Shown piece by piece: positions 8,970 through 15,562 of a stretch of DNA of 64,000 nucleotides. Where the stretch lies: NCBI RefSeq assembly GCF_002970975.1, contig NZ_PNFA01000005.1, positions 248,001 to 312,000 of the forward strand. The letters are read 5' to 3'. The position numbers and the translations under genes were made by a program. How positions within the stretch are numbered: the first letter of the stretch is position 1; every line of letters begins with the position of its first letter. The stretch comes from Microbacterium halophytorum (GTDB lineage Bacteria > Actinomycetota > Actinomycetes > Actinomycetales > Microbacteriaceae). Under the pieces are notes generated by a model that saw only the letters and a program-made list of their open reading frames with translations, searched no databases and had not been told where the DNA came from.

Positions 8970-9009
8970 GCCGTTGTCGACCTCCGGGCTCCCACACGTC
9001 GACAACGGC
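8970..9009. repeat. 40-bp inverted-repeat element, family A, copy 1
   Basis: Perfect 12-bp arms GCCGTTGTCGAC and GTCGACAACGGC flank a 16-nt loop. The flanks (TCTGC before, ACGAA after) are shared with a second copy at 10996-11036 in the opposite orientation. It lies in the 297-bp gap between the MFS 5' end and the Dabb gene, where I see no coding sequence. Confidence 0.8.
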
Positions 9010-9091
9010 ACGAATGAGCCGCGCCGCGCGTCCCTCACGCCCCTCCGCCCGGCGCTGCGCGCCGAACGGAGCCTCCGGCGTGAGGTGCCCT

Positions 9092-9134
9092 GGCGGAGGA
9101 TGGAGCGGGCCTCCGGCCAGCGACTGACGACAAC
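9092..9134 (+). repeat. Dispersed relative of the 109-bp tandem repeat
   Basis: This 43-bp stretch (core GGAGCGGGCC, then GGCCAGCGACTGA) matches the second half of the tandem repeat unit at 18761-19087 with only a few differences. It lies just downstream of the Dabb gene. Confidence 0.6.
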
Positions 9135-9161
9135 CCCGCGATCGGCGCGCTCGGGGCCGCG

Positions 9162-9458
9162 TCAGAACTCGTAGTCGACGACGGCGCGGGATCCGCGGAA
9201 GGTCCCGATGAAGCCCGCCGCCTCGACGTGAGCCGGGTGGGAGCCGTAGACCCTCACGGCCTCGAGGTCGTCCATGACCGCGATGATCGCGAAGTCGAAG
9301 TTGTCGCCGCCGAGCTCATCCGTGTGCACCTCGATCGACTTCAGCCCCGGCACCTGGCCGACGAGCGGCGCGAGCCTCCTGGCGGCTTCTGCGATCAGCG
9401 CGTTCTTCTCCGCCTTCTTCTCCTCGATGACGGTGAATAGTGCGACGTGGCGGATCAT
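9162..9458 (-). CDS. Dabb (stress-responsive A/B barrel) domain protein
   Basis: The product has 98 residues, the whole of one ferredoxin-like alpha+beta barrel domain. It starts MIRHVALFTV, with the conserved His4, then a helix of Lys/Glu-rich sequence, the LVGQVPGLKSIEVHTDEL strand block, the NFDFAIIAVMDD core and the C-terminal HPAHVEAAGFIGTF block, all typical of Dabb proteins, which form dimers. The exact role is unknown in most bacteria. A GGAGGG ribosome binding site precedes ATG at 9458. It stands alone between the MFS gene and the glutaredoxin-rhodanese pair. Confidence 0.85.
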   Translation of the reverse strand: MIRHVALFTVIEEKKAEKNALIAEAARRLAPLVGQVPGLKSIEVHTDELGGDNFDFAIIAVMDDLEAVRVYGSHPAHVEAAGFIGTFRGSRAVVDYEF

Positions 9459-9584
9459 GAGTGCCCTCCGGATGGCTCGGTGCCGCCGGACGACTGCCTC
9501 GGCGTGCCCTCATCGTACGGGCTGGGCCGCGGCGCGCCGGATGCGCGGGCGCGTGCCGCGCGACCCGGATGTGCGCCGCGCGCG

Positions 9585-9848
9585 TCAGGCCGCCGCGGCG
9601 GTCAGCGCCGCGCGGAGGCGGTCCTGCGAGACCCGCCAGTGGCCGTGCAGCTCCCCGTCGATCAGCACGACGGGGATCTTCTCCCACCACTCGGCGTGCA
9701 GCGCTGCGTCGTCGGAGATCGACTTCTCGGTCACCGTGATGCGGTCGGCCTCCGCATCCGGGAGTTCGGCGATCGTGTGATTGATGACCTCGCGCGCGAC
9801 GTCGCAGAGGTGGCAGTCGGGCTTGGTGATCAGTGTGACGTCCGTCAT
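9585..9848 (-). CDS. Glutaredoxin-like thiol protein (DUF836)
   Basis: The product has 87 residues with a thioredoxin fold. The active site CHLC lies in ITKPDCHLCDVAREVI near the N-terminus and a cis-Pro follows in KIPVVLIDGEL. The ending WRVSQDRLRAAL is typical of the small actinobacterial glutaredoxin-like DUF836 proteins. It probably reduces or shuttles a disulphide in the cytoplasm; its partner is unknown. ATG at 9848 overlaps the stop of the rhodanese gene as ATGA, so the two are coupled and may act together in sulfur or thiol metabolism. Confidence 0.87.
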   Translation of the reverse strand: MTDVTLITKPDCHLCDVAREVINHTIAELPDAEADRITVTEKSISDDAALHAEWWEKIPVVLIDGELHGHWRVSQDRLRAALTAAAA

Positions 9849-10135
9849 CTCTCCACCTCGTACCCCGCCTCGATCCACGCGGCCGTGCCGCCGACGACGT
9901 TCGTGGCCTCGTAGCCGTGCGGCTCGAGCGCCTGCGCGACCTGGGCCGAGCGGCCGCCGACGTGGCAGATCACGTCGAACTCCGGGGGCAGCTCGCTGAG
10001 GCGCTCGCCGAGCTGCGACATCGGGATGTTGATCGCGCCCGGCACACGGCCGGCGGCGAACTCGCCCTCCTCGCGCACGTCGATGAGGGGCGTGTTCTCG
10101 CGCGTCTTCAGTTCCGCGACCGTGATCTCGAGCAT
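9845..10135 (-). CDS. Rhodanese-like domain protein
   Basis: The product has 96 residues, one rhodanese domain. Visible are the PLIDVREEGEFAAGRVPGAINIP block and the active loop CHVGGRS with the catalytic Cys that carries the persulfide. The C-terminal VVGGTAAWIEAGYEVE block is typical of single-domain PspE/GlpE-like proteins. I chose the start at MLEITVAEL because it is the usual domain beginning; a longer frame upstream runs across a hairpin region and is not conserved-looking. It is cotranscribed with the downstream glutaredoxin-like gene through a 4-bp overlap. Confidence 0.88.
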   Translation of the reverse strand: MLEITVAELKTRENTPLIDVREEGEFAAGRVPGAINIPMSQLGERLSELPPEFDVICHVGGRSAQVAQALEPHGYEATNVVGGTAAWIEAGYEVER

Positions 10136-10216
10136 GCCACCATTGTCCCACCGACCGCGGGTGCCCGGGCTGAAGGCACTGGCGCGCATACAGCACGCCA
10201 CGTGCCGCGGCGTTCT

Positions 10217-10261
10217 CCCCGAGCCCCTGCAGAATCCGGCCGATTCTGCAGGGGCTCGGGG
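10217..10261. terminator. Perfect 20-bp hairpin terminator
   Basis: Arms 10217-10236 and 10242-10261 pair perfectly around CGGCC. It is 60 bp past the stop of the DM13 lipoprotein gene (minus strand) and before the rhodanese promoter, so it most likely ends the lipoprotein transcript. Confidence 0.75.
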
Positions 10262-10321
10262 ATCGTGCCGCGGCTTGGAGCCGGTCGGTCGCCGAGCGAT
10301 GCGTGGATCGCTGGCGCGGCG

Positions 10322-10813
10322 CTACATCAGCTCCGCGACGGCATAGACCTCGCCGTCCTCCGGCGAGAAGACGACGGCGTGCGTGTACGAGGCCGTGTCG
10401 CCCATCGCGTCGAAGGTCTGCTCGGCGTCGTCCGCCAGCTTGCCCAGGTCGAGGCCCGCCTCGGCCGCCATCGCATCGTCCCCCTCGGCGAGGTACAGGT
10501 GCAGCCCCATGCCGTCGGCCGAGAACTCGGTCAGCTCCACGGTGCCGTCGGCGACCGTCACGGATCCGGCGACCATCTTGTCGCCCGCGAGTGCGCCGCT
10601 GCGCGCCTCACCCATCGATTCCTCGGACATCTCGTCCGACTCCATCGACTCGTCCGCCATGTCCTCCGAATCCATCGACTCCTCGTTGTCCATCTGCTCG
10701 CTCGACGCGCCGTCCATCTGCTCGTCGTCTGACGCGGCGTCGGCCCCGCCGCACGCGGCCAGCAGCACGGACAGCCCGATCAGTGCGGACCCCATCAGGA
10801 TCTTCTTGCGCAT
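10322..10813 (-). CDS. Met-rich DM13-domain lipoprotein
   Basis: The product has 163 residues. MRKKILMGSALIGLSVLLAAC is a lipoprotein signal with lipobox LAAC (lipidated Cys21). Residues 30-70 are an acidic Ser/Glu/Asp linker with Met at 33, 41, 47, 52, 57, 62 and 67, the last five exactly five residues apart. Residues 73-163 resemble the DM13 domain (VAGSVTVADGTVELTEFSADG, then LHLYLAEGD), proposed to act in electron transfer; the Cys thought to be needed in some DM13 proteins is absent. It is divergent from the OmpR-type regulator and shares a promoter palindrome with it and with the sulfite-oxidase-like gene. A role in extracytoplasmic redox or metal handling is inference. Confidence 0.75.
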   Translation of the reverse strand: MRKKILMGSALIGLSVLLAACGGADAASDDEQMDGASSEQMDNEESMDSEDMADESMESDEMSEESMGEARSGALAGDKMVAGSVTVADGTVELTEFSADGMGLHLYLAEGDDAMAAEAGLDLGKLADDAEQTFDAMGDTASYTHAVVFSPEDGEVYAVAELM

Positions 10814-10891
10814 CCGGATCACTTCCTCTCGTCCAGCCGCACGGTGCGGCCTGCCGTCCCAGACAAGCAAGCGCTGACACCGCGCCTGCCA

Positions 10892-10910
10892 GTTCTTTCA
10901 GAACCGTGAG
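10892..10910 (-). promoter_or_regulatory. Palindromic motif, copy 1 (lipoprotein promoter)
   Basis: On the minus strand the site reads CTCAC-N6-GAAAGAAC. It ends 25 nt before TTGTCT, a weak -10 candidate. Two related sites precede the response regulator (11135-11153) and the sulfite-oxidase-like gene (15121-15144) with the same 24-25 nt spacing to a -10. Probably a binding site of the adjacent OmpR-type regulator. Confidence 0.5.
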
Positions 10911-10995
10911 ATTCGCGGCGCAGCCCTGCGCGCTCGTGTCGGCCCGGCGGTCGCGCCTTCCTCCCTGCCGTGCCCGGCCACTTCCCCGGGTTCGT

Positions 10996-11036
10996 GCCGT
11001 CGTCGAGGTTCTGCGCCGACGAACGTCGACAACGGC
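10996..11036. repeat. 41-bp inverted-repeat element, family A, copy 2 (reverse orientation)
   Basis: Arms 10996-11007 and 11025-11036 pair at 10 of 12 positions around a 17-nt loop. Read on the minus strand it matches copy 1 at 8970-9009, including the outer TCTGC and ACGAA flanks. It sits in the 377-bp divergent region between the lipoprotein and regulator genes. That region otherwise holds the two palindromic promoter motifs and no gene I can support. Confidence 0.75.
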
Positions 11037-11134
11037 GCAGATTCGCGGTTCTCACCCAAGGCGATCTACCCCACCACACCGGAAGGCGCCCCGCACCGCC
11101 GCACGGCACCGGGACCCCGCTCCATCGCCGAGAG

Positions 11135-11153
11135 CTTTCGACGCCGTAAGAAC
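11135..11153 (+). promoter_or_regulatory. Palindromic motif, copy 2 (response regulator promoter)
   Basis: CTTTC-N6-GTAAG followed by AAC. It ends 25 nt before TAGCCT and 37 nt before the regulator ATG. The site before the sulfite-oxidase-like gene ends exactly the same 37 nt from its ATG. Confidence 0.5.
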
Positions 11154-11178
11154 TGCCGCTCGCGCGCGCCCGCGGGGC

Positions 11179-11184
11179 TAGCCT
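11179..11184 (+). promoter_or_regulatory. -10 hexamer (TAGCCT) of the regulator-kinase operon
   Basis: TAGCCT is separated from ATG at 11191 by CGGAGG, so transcription would start at or next to the start codon. Confidence 0.5.
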
Positions 11185-11190
11185 CGGAGG

Positions 11191-12012
11191 ATGCAGAGCG
11201 AGCCGCGTGTCATGGTCGTCGAAGACGACGCGACCGTGCGCACGCTCGTCGGCGACTACCTGCGCGCATCCGGGCTCGCGGTCACTCTGCACGCCGATGG
11301 CGCCAGCGCGAGCCGGGCGCTTGCGCAGGAGCTGCCGGATGCCCTGGTCGTCGACCGAATGCTCCCCGGCGTGAGCGGCGACGAACTGACCCGTGCGGTG
11401 CGGTCACGCTCCGACATTCCCATCCTGATGCTCACCGCGCTCGGATCGGTCGACGACCGGATCGACGGCCTCGAGCACGGCGCCGACGACTACCTGGCGA
11501 AGCCGTTCTCGATGCGCGAGCTGCAACTGCGCGTCCAGGCGCTGCTGCGCCGCCGCATCGCCGCCGACCCAGTCGCGGTGATCACGGCGGGCCGCTTCCG
11601 CGTCGACCCCGCGCATCGCCGCGTCTGGGTCGCCGGCCGCGAGCTCGCCCTGACCGCCCGCGAGTACGAGCTGTTCCTGTACCTGGCGCGCCACCCGGAT
11701 CGTCCGCTGACCCGCGACGAGATCCTCCGCGACGTGTGGCAGTGGAGCGCCGGCGATGCCGCCACCGTCACAGTGCACGTGCGCCGCCTGCGCGAGAAGA
11801 TCGAGCCCGACCCGCGCTTCCCCGTGTACCTGCGCACCGAGTGGGGCAAGGGGTACCGTTTCACGCCGTTCGGCGACGAGGGTCAGGATGACGCGACCGC
11901 TGGCGAGCACACGACCGACGACGCACGACCGACCGCGGATGGCGCGCCCCGCCGCCATCCGCCCGCGGCGTCCAGGGGTGCCGACGACGCCCCGAAACGG
12001 GCTGGGCGATAA
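11191..12012 (+). CDS. OmpR/PhoB-family response regulator
   Basis: The product has 273 residues. The receiver domain has the acidic pocket E11-D12-D13, phospho-acceptor D55 (LVVDRML) and Lys104 (YLAKPFS). A winged-helix domain follows, with LTAREYELFLYLARHPDRPLTR and the C-terminal hairpin RTEWGKGYRF. A charged, low-complexity tail of about 45 residues is extra compared with most PhoB-like proteins. It is coupled to the kinase through a TAATG overlap. The promoter palindrome found here, at the divergent lipoprotein gene and at the sulfite-oxidase-like gene suggests a small local regulon under this protein. Confidence 0.93.
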   Translation: MQSEPRVMVVEDDATVRTLVGDYLRASGLAVTLHADGASASRALAQELPDALVVDRMLPGVSGDELTRAVRSRSDIPILMLTALGSVDDRIDGLEHGADDYLAKPFSMRELQLRVQALLRRRIAADPVAVITAGRFRVDPAHRRVWVAGRELALTAREYELFLYLARHPDRPLTRDEILRDVWQWSAGDAATVTVHVRRLREKIEPDPRFPVYLRTEWGKGYRFTPFGDEGQDDATAGEHTTDDARPTADGAPRRHPPAASRGADDAPKRAGR

Positions 12013-13151
12013 TGCCTGTGGACGAGATCATGCTCACCCCGGCGGCGCTCCTGCAGATCGCCCTGACGACGCTCGGCTGCACGGCCGTCGCGATGGCGCT
12101 CGCCCTCGCCGCGCTGCGCCTGAACCGCCGCGGGTCGATCGCGTCGCAGTTCACGATCGTCGTCGCCGCGGCGATCCTCGCCATCGTCGCGTCGACGGTC
12201 GCGATCGTCGCCGAGATGTTCTTCTCCTCGCACGACCTCGCCGTGTTCCTGTGGGTGATCGGCATGTCGTCGATCGTGAGCCTCACCGCCGCGTGGCTCA
12301 TCGTGCGCCGCACGGCCAGGGCATCCACGGCCGCCCTCGTCGAGAAGGCCCAGCGCGTCGGCGACGGCGCGGTCGTCGACGACGCACGCCCCGGATGGCG
12401 CGAGTTCGACGAGGTGTCCGCCCAGCTCGCCGAGACGAGCGAGCGCCTCGCGGCCGCCCGTGACGAGATCGCCGCGCTCGACTCCTCCCGCCGCCAGTTC
12501 TTCGCCTGGATCTCGCACGACCTGCGCACGCCGCTGGCCGGCATCCGGGCAATGACCGAGGCGCTCGAGGACGGCATCGCGACCGACCCCGCGGAGGCGA
12601 CCCGGGTCATCCGGGCCAAGGTCGACACCGTCAGCCGCATGGTCGACGACCTGTTCCAGCTCTCGAAGCTCGAGACCGGCACGCTCGAGCTGCGCCCCGA
12701 GGCGGTCGTGCTGCTCGATATCGTCTCGGACGCGGTCGTCGACGTGAGCGCGGAAGCGGCCGAGCGCGGCGTTCGCGTCGTGCAGCGGGGCATCGACGGG
12801 CACCTGCTCTGGGCCGACCCCCGGGAGCTGACGCGAGCGATCGGCAACCTGCTCGCCAACGGCGTGCGCCACGCGCCGAGCGGCTCCGAGATCCTCGTCG
12901 AGGCGCACACGCGCGACGAGCGCATCGTGGTCAGCGTGCTCGACCACGGCAGCGGCGTGGCGAGCGAGGACCTCGGCCGGATGTTCGACGTCGGGTGGCG
13001 CGCCAACGAGGCCCGATCGACCGAATCGGCCGGCGCCGGCCTGGGCCTCGCGATCGTGCGCGGCATCGTCGAGGCGCACGGCGGGGAGGTCGGCGCCGAG
13101 AACGTTCCGGGCGGCTTCCGGATGAGCCTCACGCTCCCGGCGGGGGCGTAG
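12012..13151 (+). CDS. Sensor histidine kinase (HisKA/HATPase), intramembrane type
   Basis: The product has 379 residues. Three hydrophobic helices (about 12-36, 45-70, 77-98) are joined by very short loops, so there is no sizeable extracytoplasmic sensor domain. A HAMP-like linker (100-155) leads to FFAWISHDLRTPLAG with phospho-acceptor His169. The ATPase domain has N box AIGNLLANGVRHA, then DHGSGV and the GAGLGLAIV lid. ATG overlaps the regulator stop by one base. It should phosphorylate that regulator. The lack of an external domain suggests sensing of the membrane, its redox state or a partner such as the lipoprotein; this is inference. Confidence 0.92.
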   Translation: MPVDEIMLTPAALLQIALTTLGCTAVAMALALAALRLNRRGSIASQFTIVVAAAILAIVASTVAIVAEMFFSSHDLAVFLWVIGMSSIVSLTAAWLIVRRTARASTAALVEKAQRVGDGAVVDDARPGWREFDEVSAQLAETSERLAAARDEIAALDSSRRQFFAWISHDLRTPLAGIRAMTEALEDGIATDPAEATRVIRAKVDTVSRMVDDLFQLSKLETGTLELRPEAVVLLDIVSDAVVDVSAEAAERGVRVVQRGIDGHLLWADPRELTRAIGNLLANGVRHAPSGSEILVEAHTRDERIVVSVLDHGSGVASEDLGRMFDVGWRANEARSTESAGAGLGLAIVRGIVEAHGGEVGAENVPGGFRMSLTLPAGA

Positions 13152-13213
13152 CGCCACTCGCCGCGTCGCGTCCCCGCGTCGGGCCGGCGGACCCGGCTCA
13201 TGTGCGCATCCTG

Positions 13214-13277
13214 AAGGAGATTCCGCATCATCGAGGGCGGCTCGCACCGATTCCTCCTCGATGCTGCGGAACTTCCT
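13214..13277. repeat. 64-bp inverted-repeat element, family C, copy 1
   Basis: Left arm 13214-13236 (core GGAGATTCCGCATCATCGAGG) pairs imperfectly with right arm 13256-13277 (core CCTCGATGCTGCGGAA). It is the first of two direct copies 161 bp apart in the 324-bp gap between the convergent kinase and sulfite-oxidase-like genes. No coding sequence is credible in this gap. Confidence 0.8.
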
Positions 13278-13374
13278 CGATCAGGCGCGGGAGCTCGCCC
13301 GCGACGCCGGAATCGAGAGCGGCCGCCTCAATCGACTGAGACCTGCCGTGCAGGCCGCCGGGGTGCGCATTGCG

Positions 13375-13439
13375 GAGGAGATTCCGCATGATCGAGGCCG
13401 AATTCTCCCGGAACGTCCTTGATGTTGCGGAATCTCCTC
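13375..13439. repeat. 65-bp inverted-repeat element, family C, copy 2
   Basis: Arms 13375-13397 and 13417-13439 pair at 20 of 23 positions. The flanking GTGCGCAT before the left arm is also repeated in copy 1, so the repeated unit is longer than the hairpin. It ends 36 bp from the stop of the sulfite-oxidase-like gene. A third copy lies at 32617-32680. Confidence 0.8.
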
Positions 13440-13475
13440 GATCGCGCGCGGCGTCGCAACCCCTTCGCACGCGGC

Positions 13476-15083
13476 TCAGCCGACGGAGACCTCGATCGTG
13501 TGCCATCCGCTCGCCCCGTTCGGGGCGGGGGCGGCGAGTTCGGAGGTCTGCCGCTCGCCCGCCGCGCTCGTCGCGCGACACCGGATGACGTGGTCACCCG
13601 GCCGCGCGTCCCACGGCAGCGACCACTGCACCCACGTGTCCTGCGAGATCGCGCTCGCGAGCGCGGCCGGCCGCCACGGCCCGTCGTCGACCTGCACCTC
13701 GACGCCCGCGACCCCGGTGTGCGGCTGCCACGCGACGCCGGCGATGACCTGCTCGCCGGCGTCGACGTCGCGCGAATGCGGCACGTCGATGCGGCTCTGC
13801 AGCTTGATCGGGCCTCGTTCGTCCCAGCCGCGGTCCGTCCAGTACGCGCGATCCGCGTCGAAGCGCGTCACCTCGAGCTCGGTGACCCACTTCGTCGCCG
13901 AGACGTAGCCGTATAGGCCGGGAACGACCATCCGCACGGGGAAGCCGTGCTCGAGCGGCAGGGGCTCGCCGTTCATGGCGACGGCCAGGATCGCGTCGCG
14001 GTCGTCCGTGAGCGCCTCGATCGGGGTGCCCGCCGTGAAGCCGTCGTGCGAGCGCGACAGCACCATGTCGGCGTCGGCGCTCGGCACCGCTCGCCTCAGC
14101 AGCTCCCTGATCGGGTAGCCGAGCCACACGGCGTTGCCGACGAGGTCGCCGCCCACCTGGTTCGAAACGCACGACAGCGTCACGGCGCTCTCCTCGAGCG
14201 GCAGAGCGAGCAGCTCATCCCACGTGATCGTGACCTCGTTCTCGACCAGGCCGTGGATGCGCAGCGACCACGAGGCCGGATCGATCTCGGGCACGACGAG
14301 CGCCGTGTCGATTCGGTAGAAGTCGGAGTTCGGCGTCACGACGGGCGCGAGGCCGTCGATGCCGAGCTCCGCGCCTGCTGGAACGTCGGCGGTGGTCGTC
14401 GCCGCCGGAAGCGACACGGCGTCGCGGACGGCCTGCACGGCGCGGGCACCCGACCGGATGCCGCTGGCCACGGCCGCGCCGACCAGGCCGGCCGCGGCGG
14501 CCGCGGCGCTTCCGATCACGAACGCCCGGCGCGACGGCCCCTCCCCCGAACCCGCCGCCCGCCGCGGCAGCAGCAGCCCCAGCGCGACGAAGCCGACGGC
14601 GCCTGCGATGAGCGACGGCGCCCAGAACAGCTCGGGCGCGTTCTCGCGCGTCCAGGCGGCCGCGATGCCCACGAGCCCGAGCGCGCCGACGATCGCGCGG
14701 CCGGCGTAGGGAACGCGCCGCTCGACGAAGCCGGCCGCGGCACCGACCGCGAGCAGCACGAGCGCGATGCCGACGAGCAGCGCGTTCTTGTCGTTCGTGT
14801 AGAACAGACTGATTGCGAGCTCCTTCGCCCACGCCGGCGCGAGGTCGACCGCGACCCCGCCGATCGATCCGAAGGGGCTCGCAGCGCTCGCGAAGATCGC
14901 GGCCGCCAGCTCGCCGATGCCCGCGCCCGCCACGACGGCGACGAGGCCGGCGACGGCCGCGCGGCCGCGCGAGGGCACGCTGGATGCGCCGCGCGGCGCG
15001 TCCAGCCGATCGGCGCTGCCGCGCCCGCCGCTCGTGTCGCCCGCATCCTGCGGTGCCTGGACGCCCGGTTCGTTCCCGCTCAT
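13476..15083 (-). CDS. Membrane-anchored sulfite-oxidase-family molybdopterin oxidoreductase
   Basis: The product has 535 residues. The N-terminal half holds a hydrophilic tail, four membrane helices (within about 42-175) and a fifth hydrophobic segment after SRRAFVIGS that looks like a Tat-type anchor. The catalytic Mo-cofactor domain (about 255-410) has the Mo-ligand Cys305 in TLSCVSNQVGG, then NGEPLPLEHGFPVRMVVPGLYG and SATKWVTELEV. The C-terminal Ig-like Mo-co dimerisation domain (415-535) has VAWQPHTGVAGVEVQVDDG. The substrate could be sulfite or another S- or N-oxide. The promoter carries the palindrome shared with the neighbouring regulator and Met-rich lipoprotein, and ATG follows TAGCGT by 7 nt. 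Confidence 0.85.
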   Translation of the reverse strand: MSGNEPGVQAPQDAGDTSGGRGSADRLDAPRGASSVPSRGRAAVAGLVAVVAGAGIGELAAAIFASAASPFGSIGGVAVDLAPAWAKELAISLFYTNDKNALLVGIALVLLAVGAAAGFVERRVPYAGRAIVGALGLVGIAAAWTRENAPELFWAPSLIAGAVGFVALGLLLPRRAAGSGEGPSRRAFVIGSAAAAAAGLVGAAVASGIRSGARAVQAVRDAVSLPAATTTADVPAGAELGIDGLAPVVTPNSDFYRIDTALVVPEIDPASWSLRIHGLVENEVTITWDELLALPLEESAVTLSCVSNQVGGDLVGNAVWLGYPIRELLRRAVPSADADMVLSRSHDGFTAGTPIEALTDDRDAILAVAMNGEPLPLEHGFPVRMVVPGLYGYVSATKWVTELEVTRFDADRAYWTDRGWDERGPIKLQSRIDVPHSRDVDAGEQVIAGVAWQPHTGVAGVEVQVDDGPWRPAALASAISQDTWVQWSLPWDARPGDHVIRCRATSAAGERQTSELAAPAPNGASGWHTIEVSVG

Positions 15084-15090
15084 GCCGGCG

Positions 15091-15096
15091 ACGCTA
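15091..15096 (-). promoter_or_regulatory. -10 hexamer (TAGCGT) of the molybdoenzyme gene
   Basis: TAGCGT lies 7 nt before ATG at 15083, and the palindromic motif at 15121-15144 ends 24 nt upstream of it. Confidence 0.5.
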
Positions 15097-15120
15097 CTCC
15101 GCGCGCCGGACCGCCGCACC

Positions 15121-15144
15121 GTTCCTTACAGCCCGGTAAGGACC
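15121..15144 (-). promoter_or_regulatory. Palindromic motif, copy 3 (molybdoenzyme promoter)
   Basis: This is the best copy: GGTCCTTAC-N6-GTAAGGAAC on the minus strand, with 7-bp perfect half-sites. It ends 37 nt before the ATG, the same distance as at the response regulator. Confidence 0.55.
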
Positions 15145-15169
15145 CCGCACACCCCGCCCGCGCATAACC

Positions 15170-15227
15170 CTTCATCTCTGGCACATCTCCGGTGCGAACC
15201 ACCACATGAGATGTGCCAGAGATGAAG
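15170..15227. repeat. 58-bp inverted-repeat element, family D, copy 1
   Basis: Perfect 20-bp arms (15170-15189, 15208-15227; core CTGGCACATCTC) enclose an 18-nt loop. The second copy (38463-38538) differs by a compensated stem pair (C-G here, T-A there) and shares 14 of 18 loop bases. It lies between the molybdoenzyme promoter and the bS22 terminator. Confidence 0.85.
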
Positions 15228-15284
15228 AGATAGGGCCGGATGGGGGCGCGGGCGGAGCGTGCGGGGCGTGCGGGGCGTGCGCAC

Positions 15285-15315
15285 CAAAAACGCCGGGCCC
15301 TTCGGGCACCGGCGT
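15285..15315 (-). terminator. Intrinsic terminator of the bS22 gene
   Basis: On the minus strand a GC-rich stem (ACGCCGG..GCCC, loop GAA, GGGC..CCGGCGT) is followed by TTTTT. It begins 18 bp after the bS22 stop. It is the only hairpin in the window with a clear T-run. Confidence 0.85.
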
Positions 15316-15332
15316 GATTGGACTCGTCGCAG

Positions 15333-15431
15333 TTACTTCTTGTTGCGACGCTGGTGGCGAGTCTTGCGAAGCAGCTTGCGGTGCTTCTTCTTCGCCATGC
15401 GCTTGCGGCGCTTCTTGATGACAGAACCCAC
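15333..15431 (-). CDS. Small basic ribosomal protein bS22 (AURKAIP1/COX24 domain)
   Basis: The product has 32 residues: MGSVIKKRRKRMAKKKHRKL, then LRKTRHQRRNKK. It is almost entirely Lys/Arg and matches the mycobacterial bS22 protein (Rv0500B type), which sits at the small subunit near the decoding centre. The start is GTG at 15431. Its neighbour is a 67-residue HTH protein, the same pair as Rv0500A-Rv0500B, but here the pair is away from proC. A TAGGAT hexamer at 15523-15528 could give it its own promoter with a leader of about 85 nt. A strong intrinsic terminator follows. Confidence 0.93.
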   Translation of the reverse strand: MGSVIKKRRKRMAKKKHRKLLRKTRHQRRNKK

Positions 15432-15562
15432 GGGAACCTCGCTATATCAGGGGTTGGACGCTTGGCACCGGTCAGGTGCCGAGGTCCGCAGAGCGGGCAC
15501 GGCAGAAAAAGTGCCTCGGATGATCCTAGCGCATCAGGTGCGCCCCGATTGTCACCGGACGG

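Noticed and set aside
13228..13581. Short minus-strand frame across the family C repeats
   Set aside because: It runs through both inverted repeats and into the molybdoenzyme gene in another frame; no conserved start or ribosome binding site.
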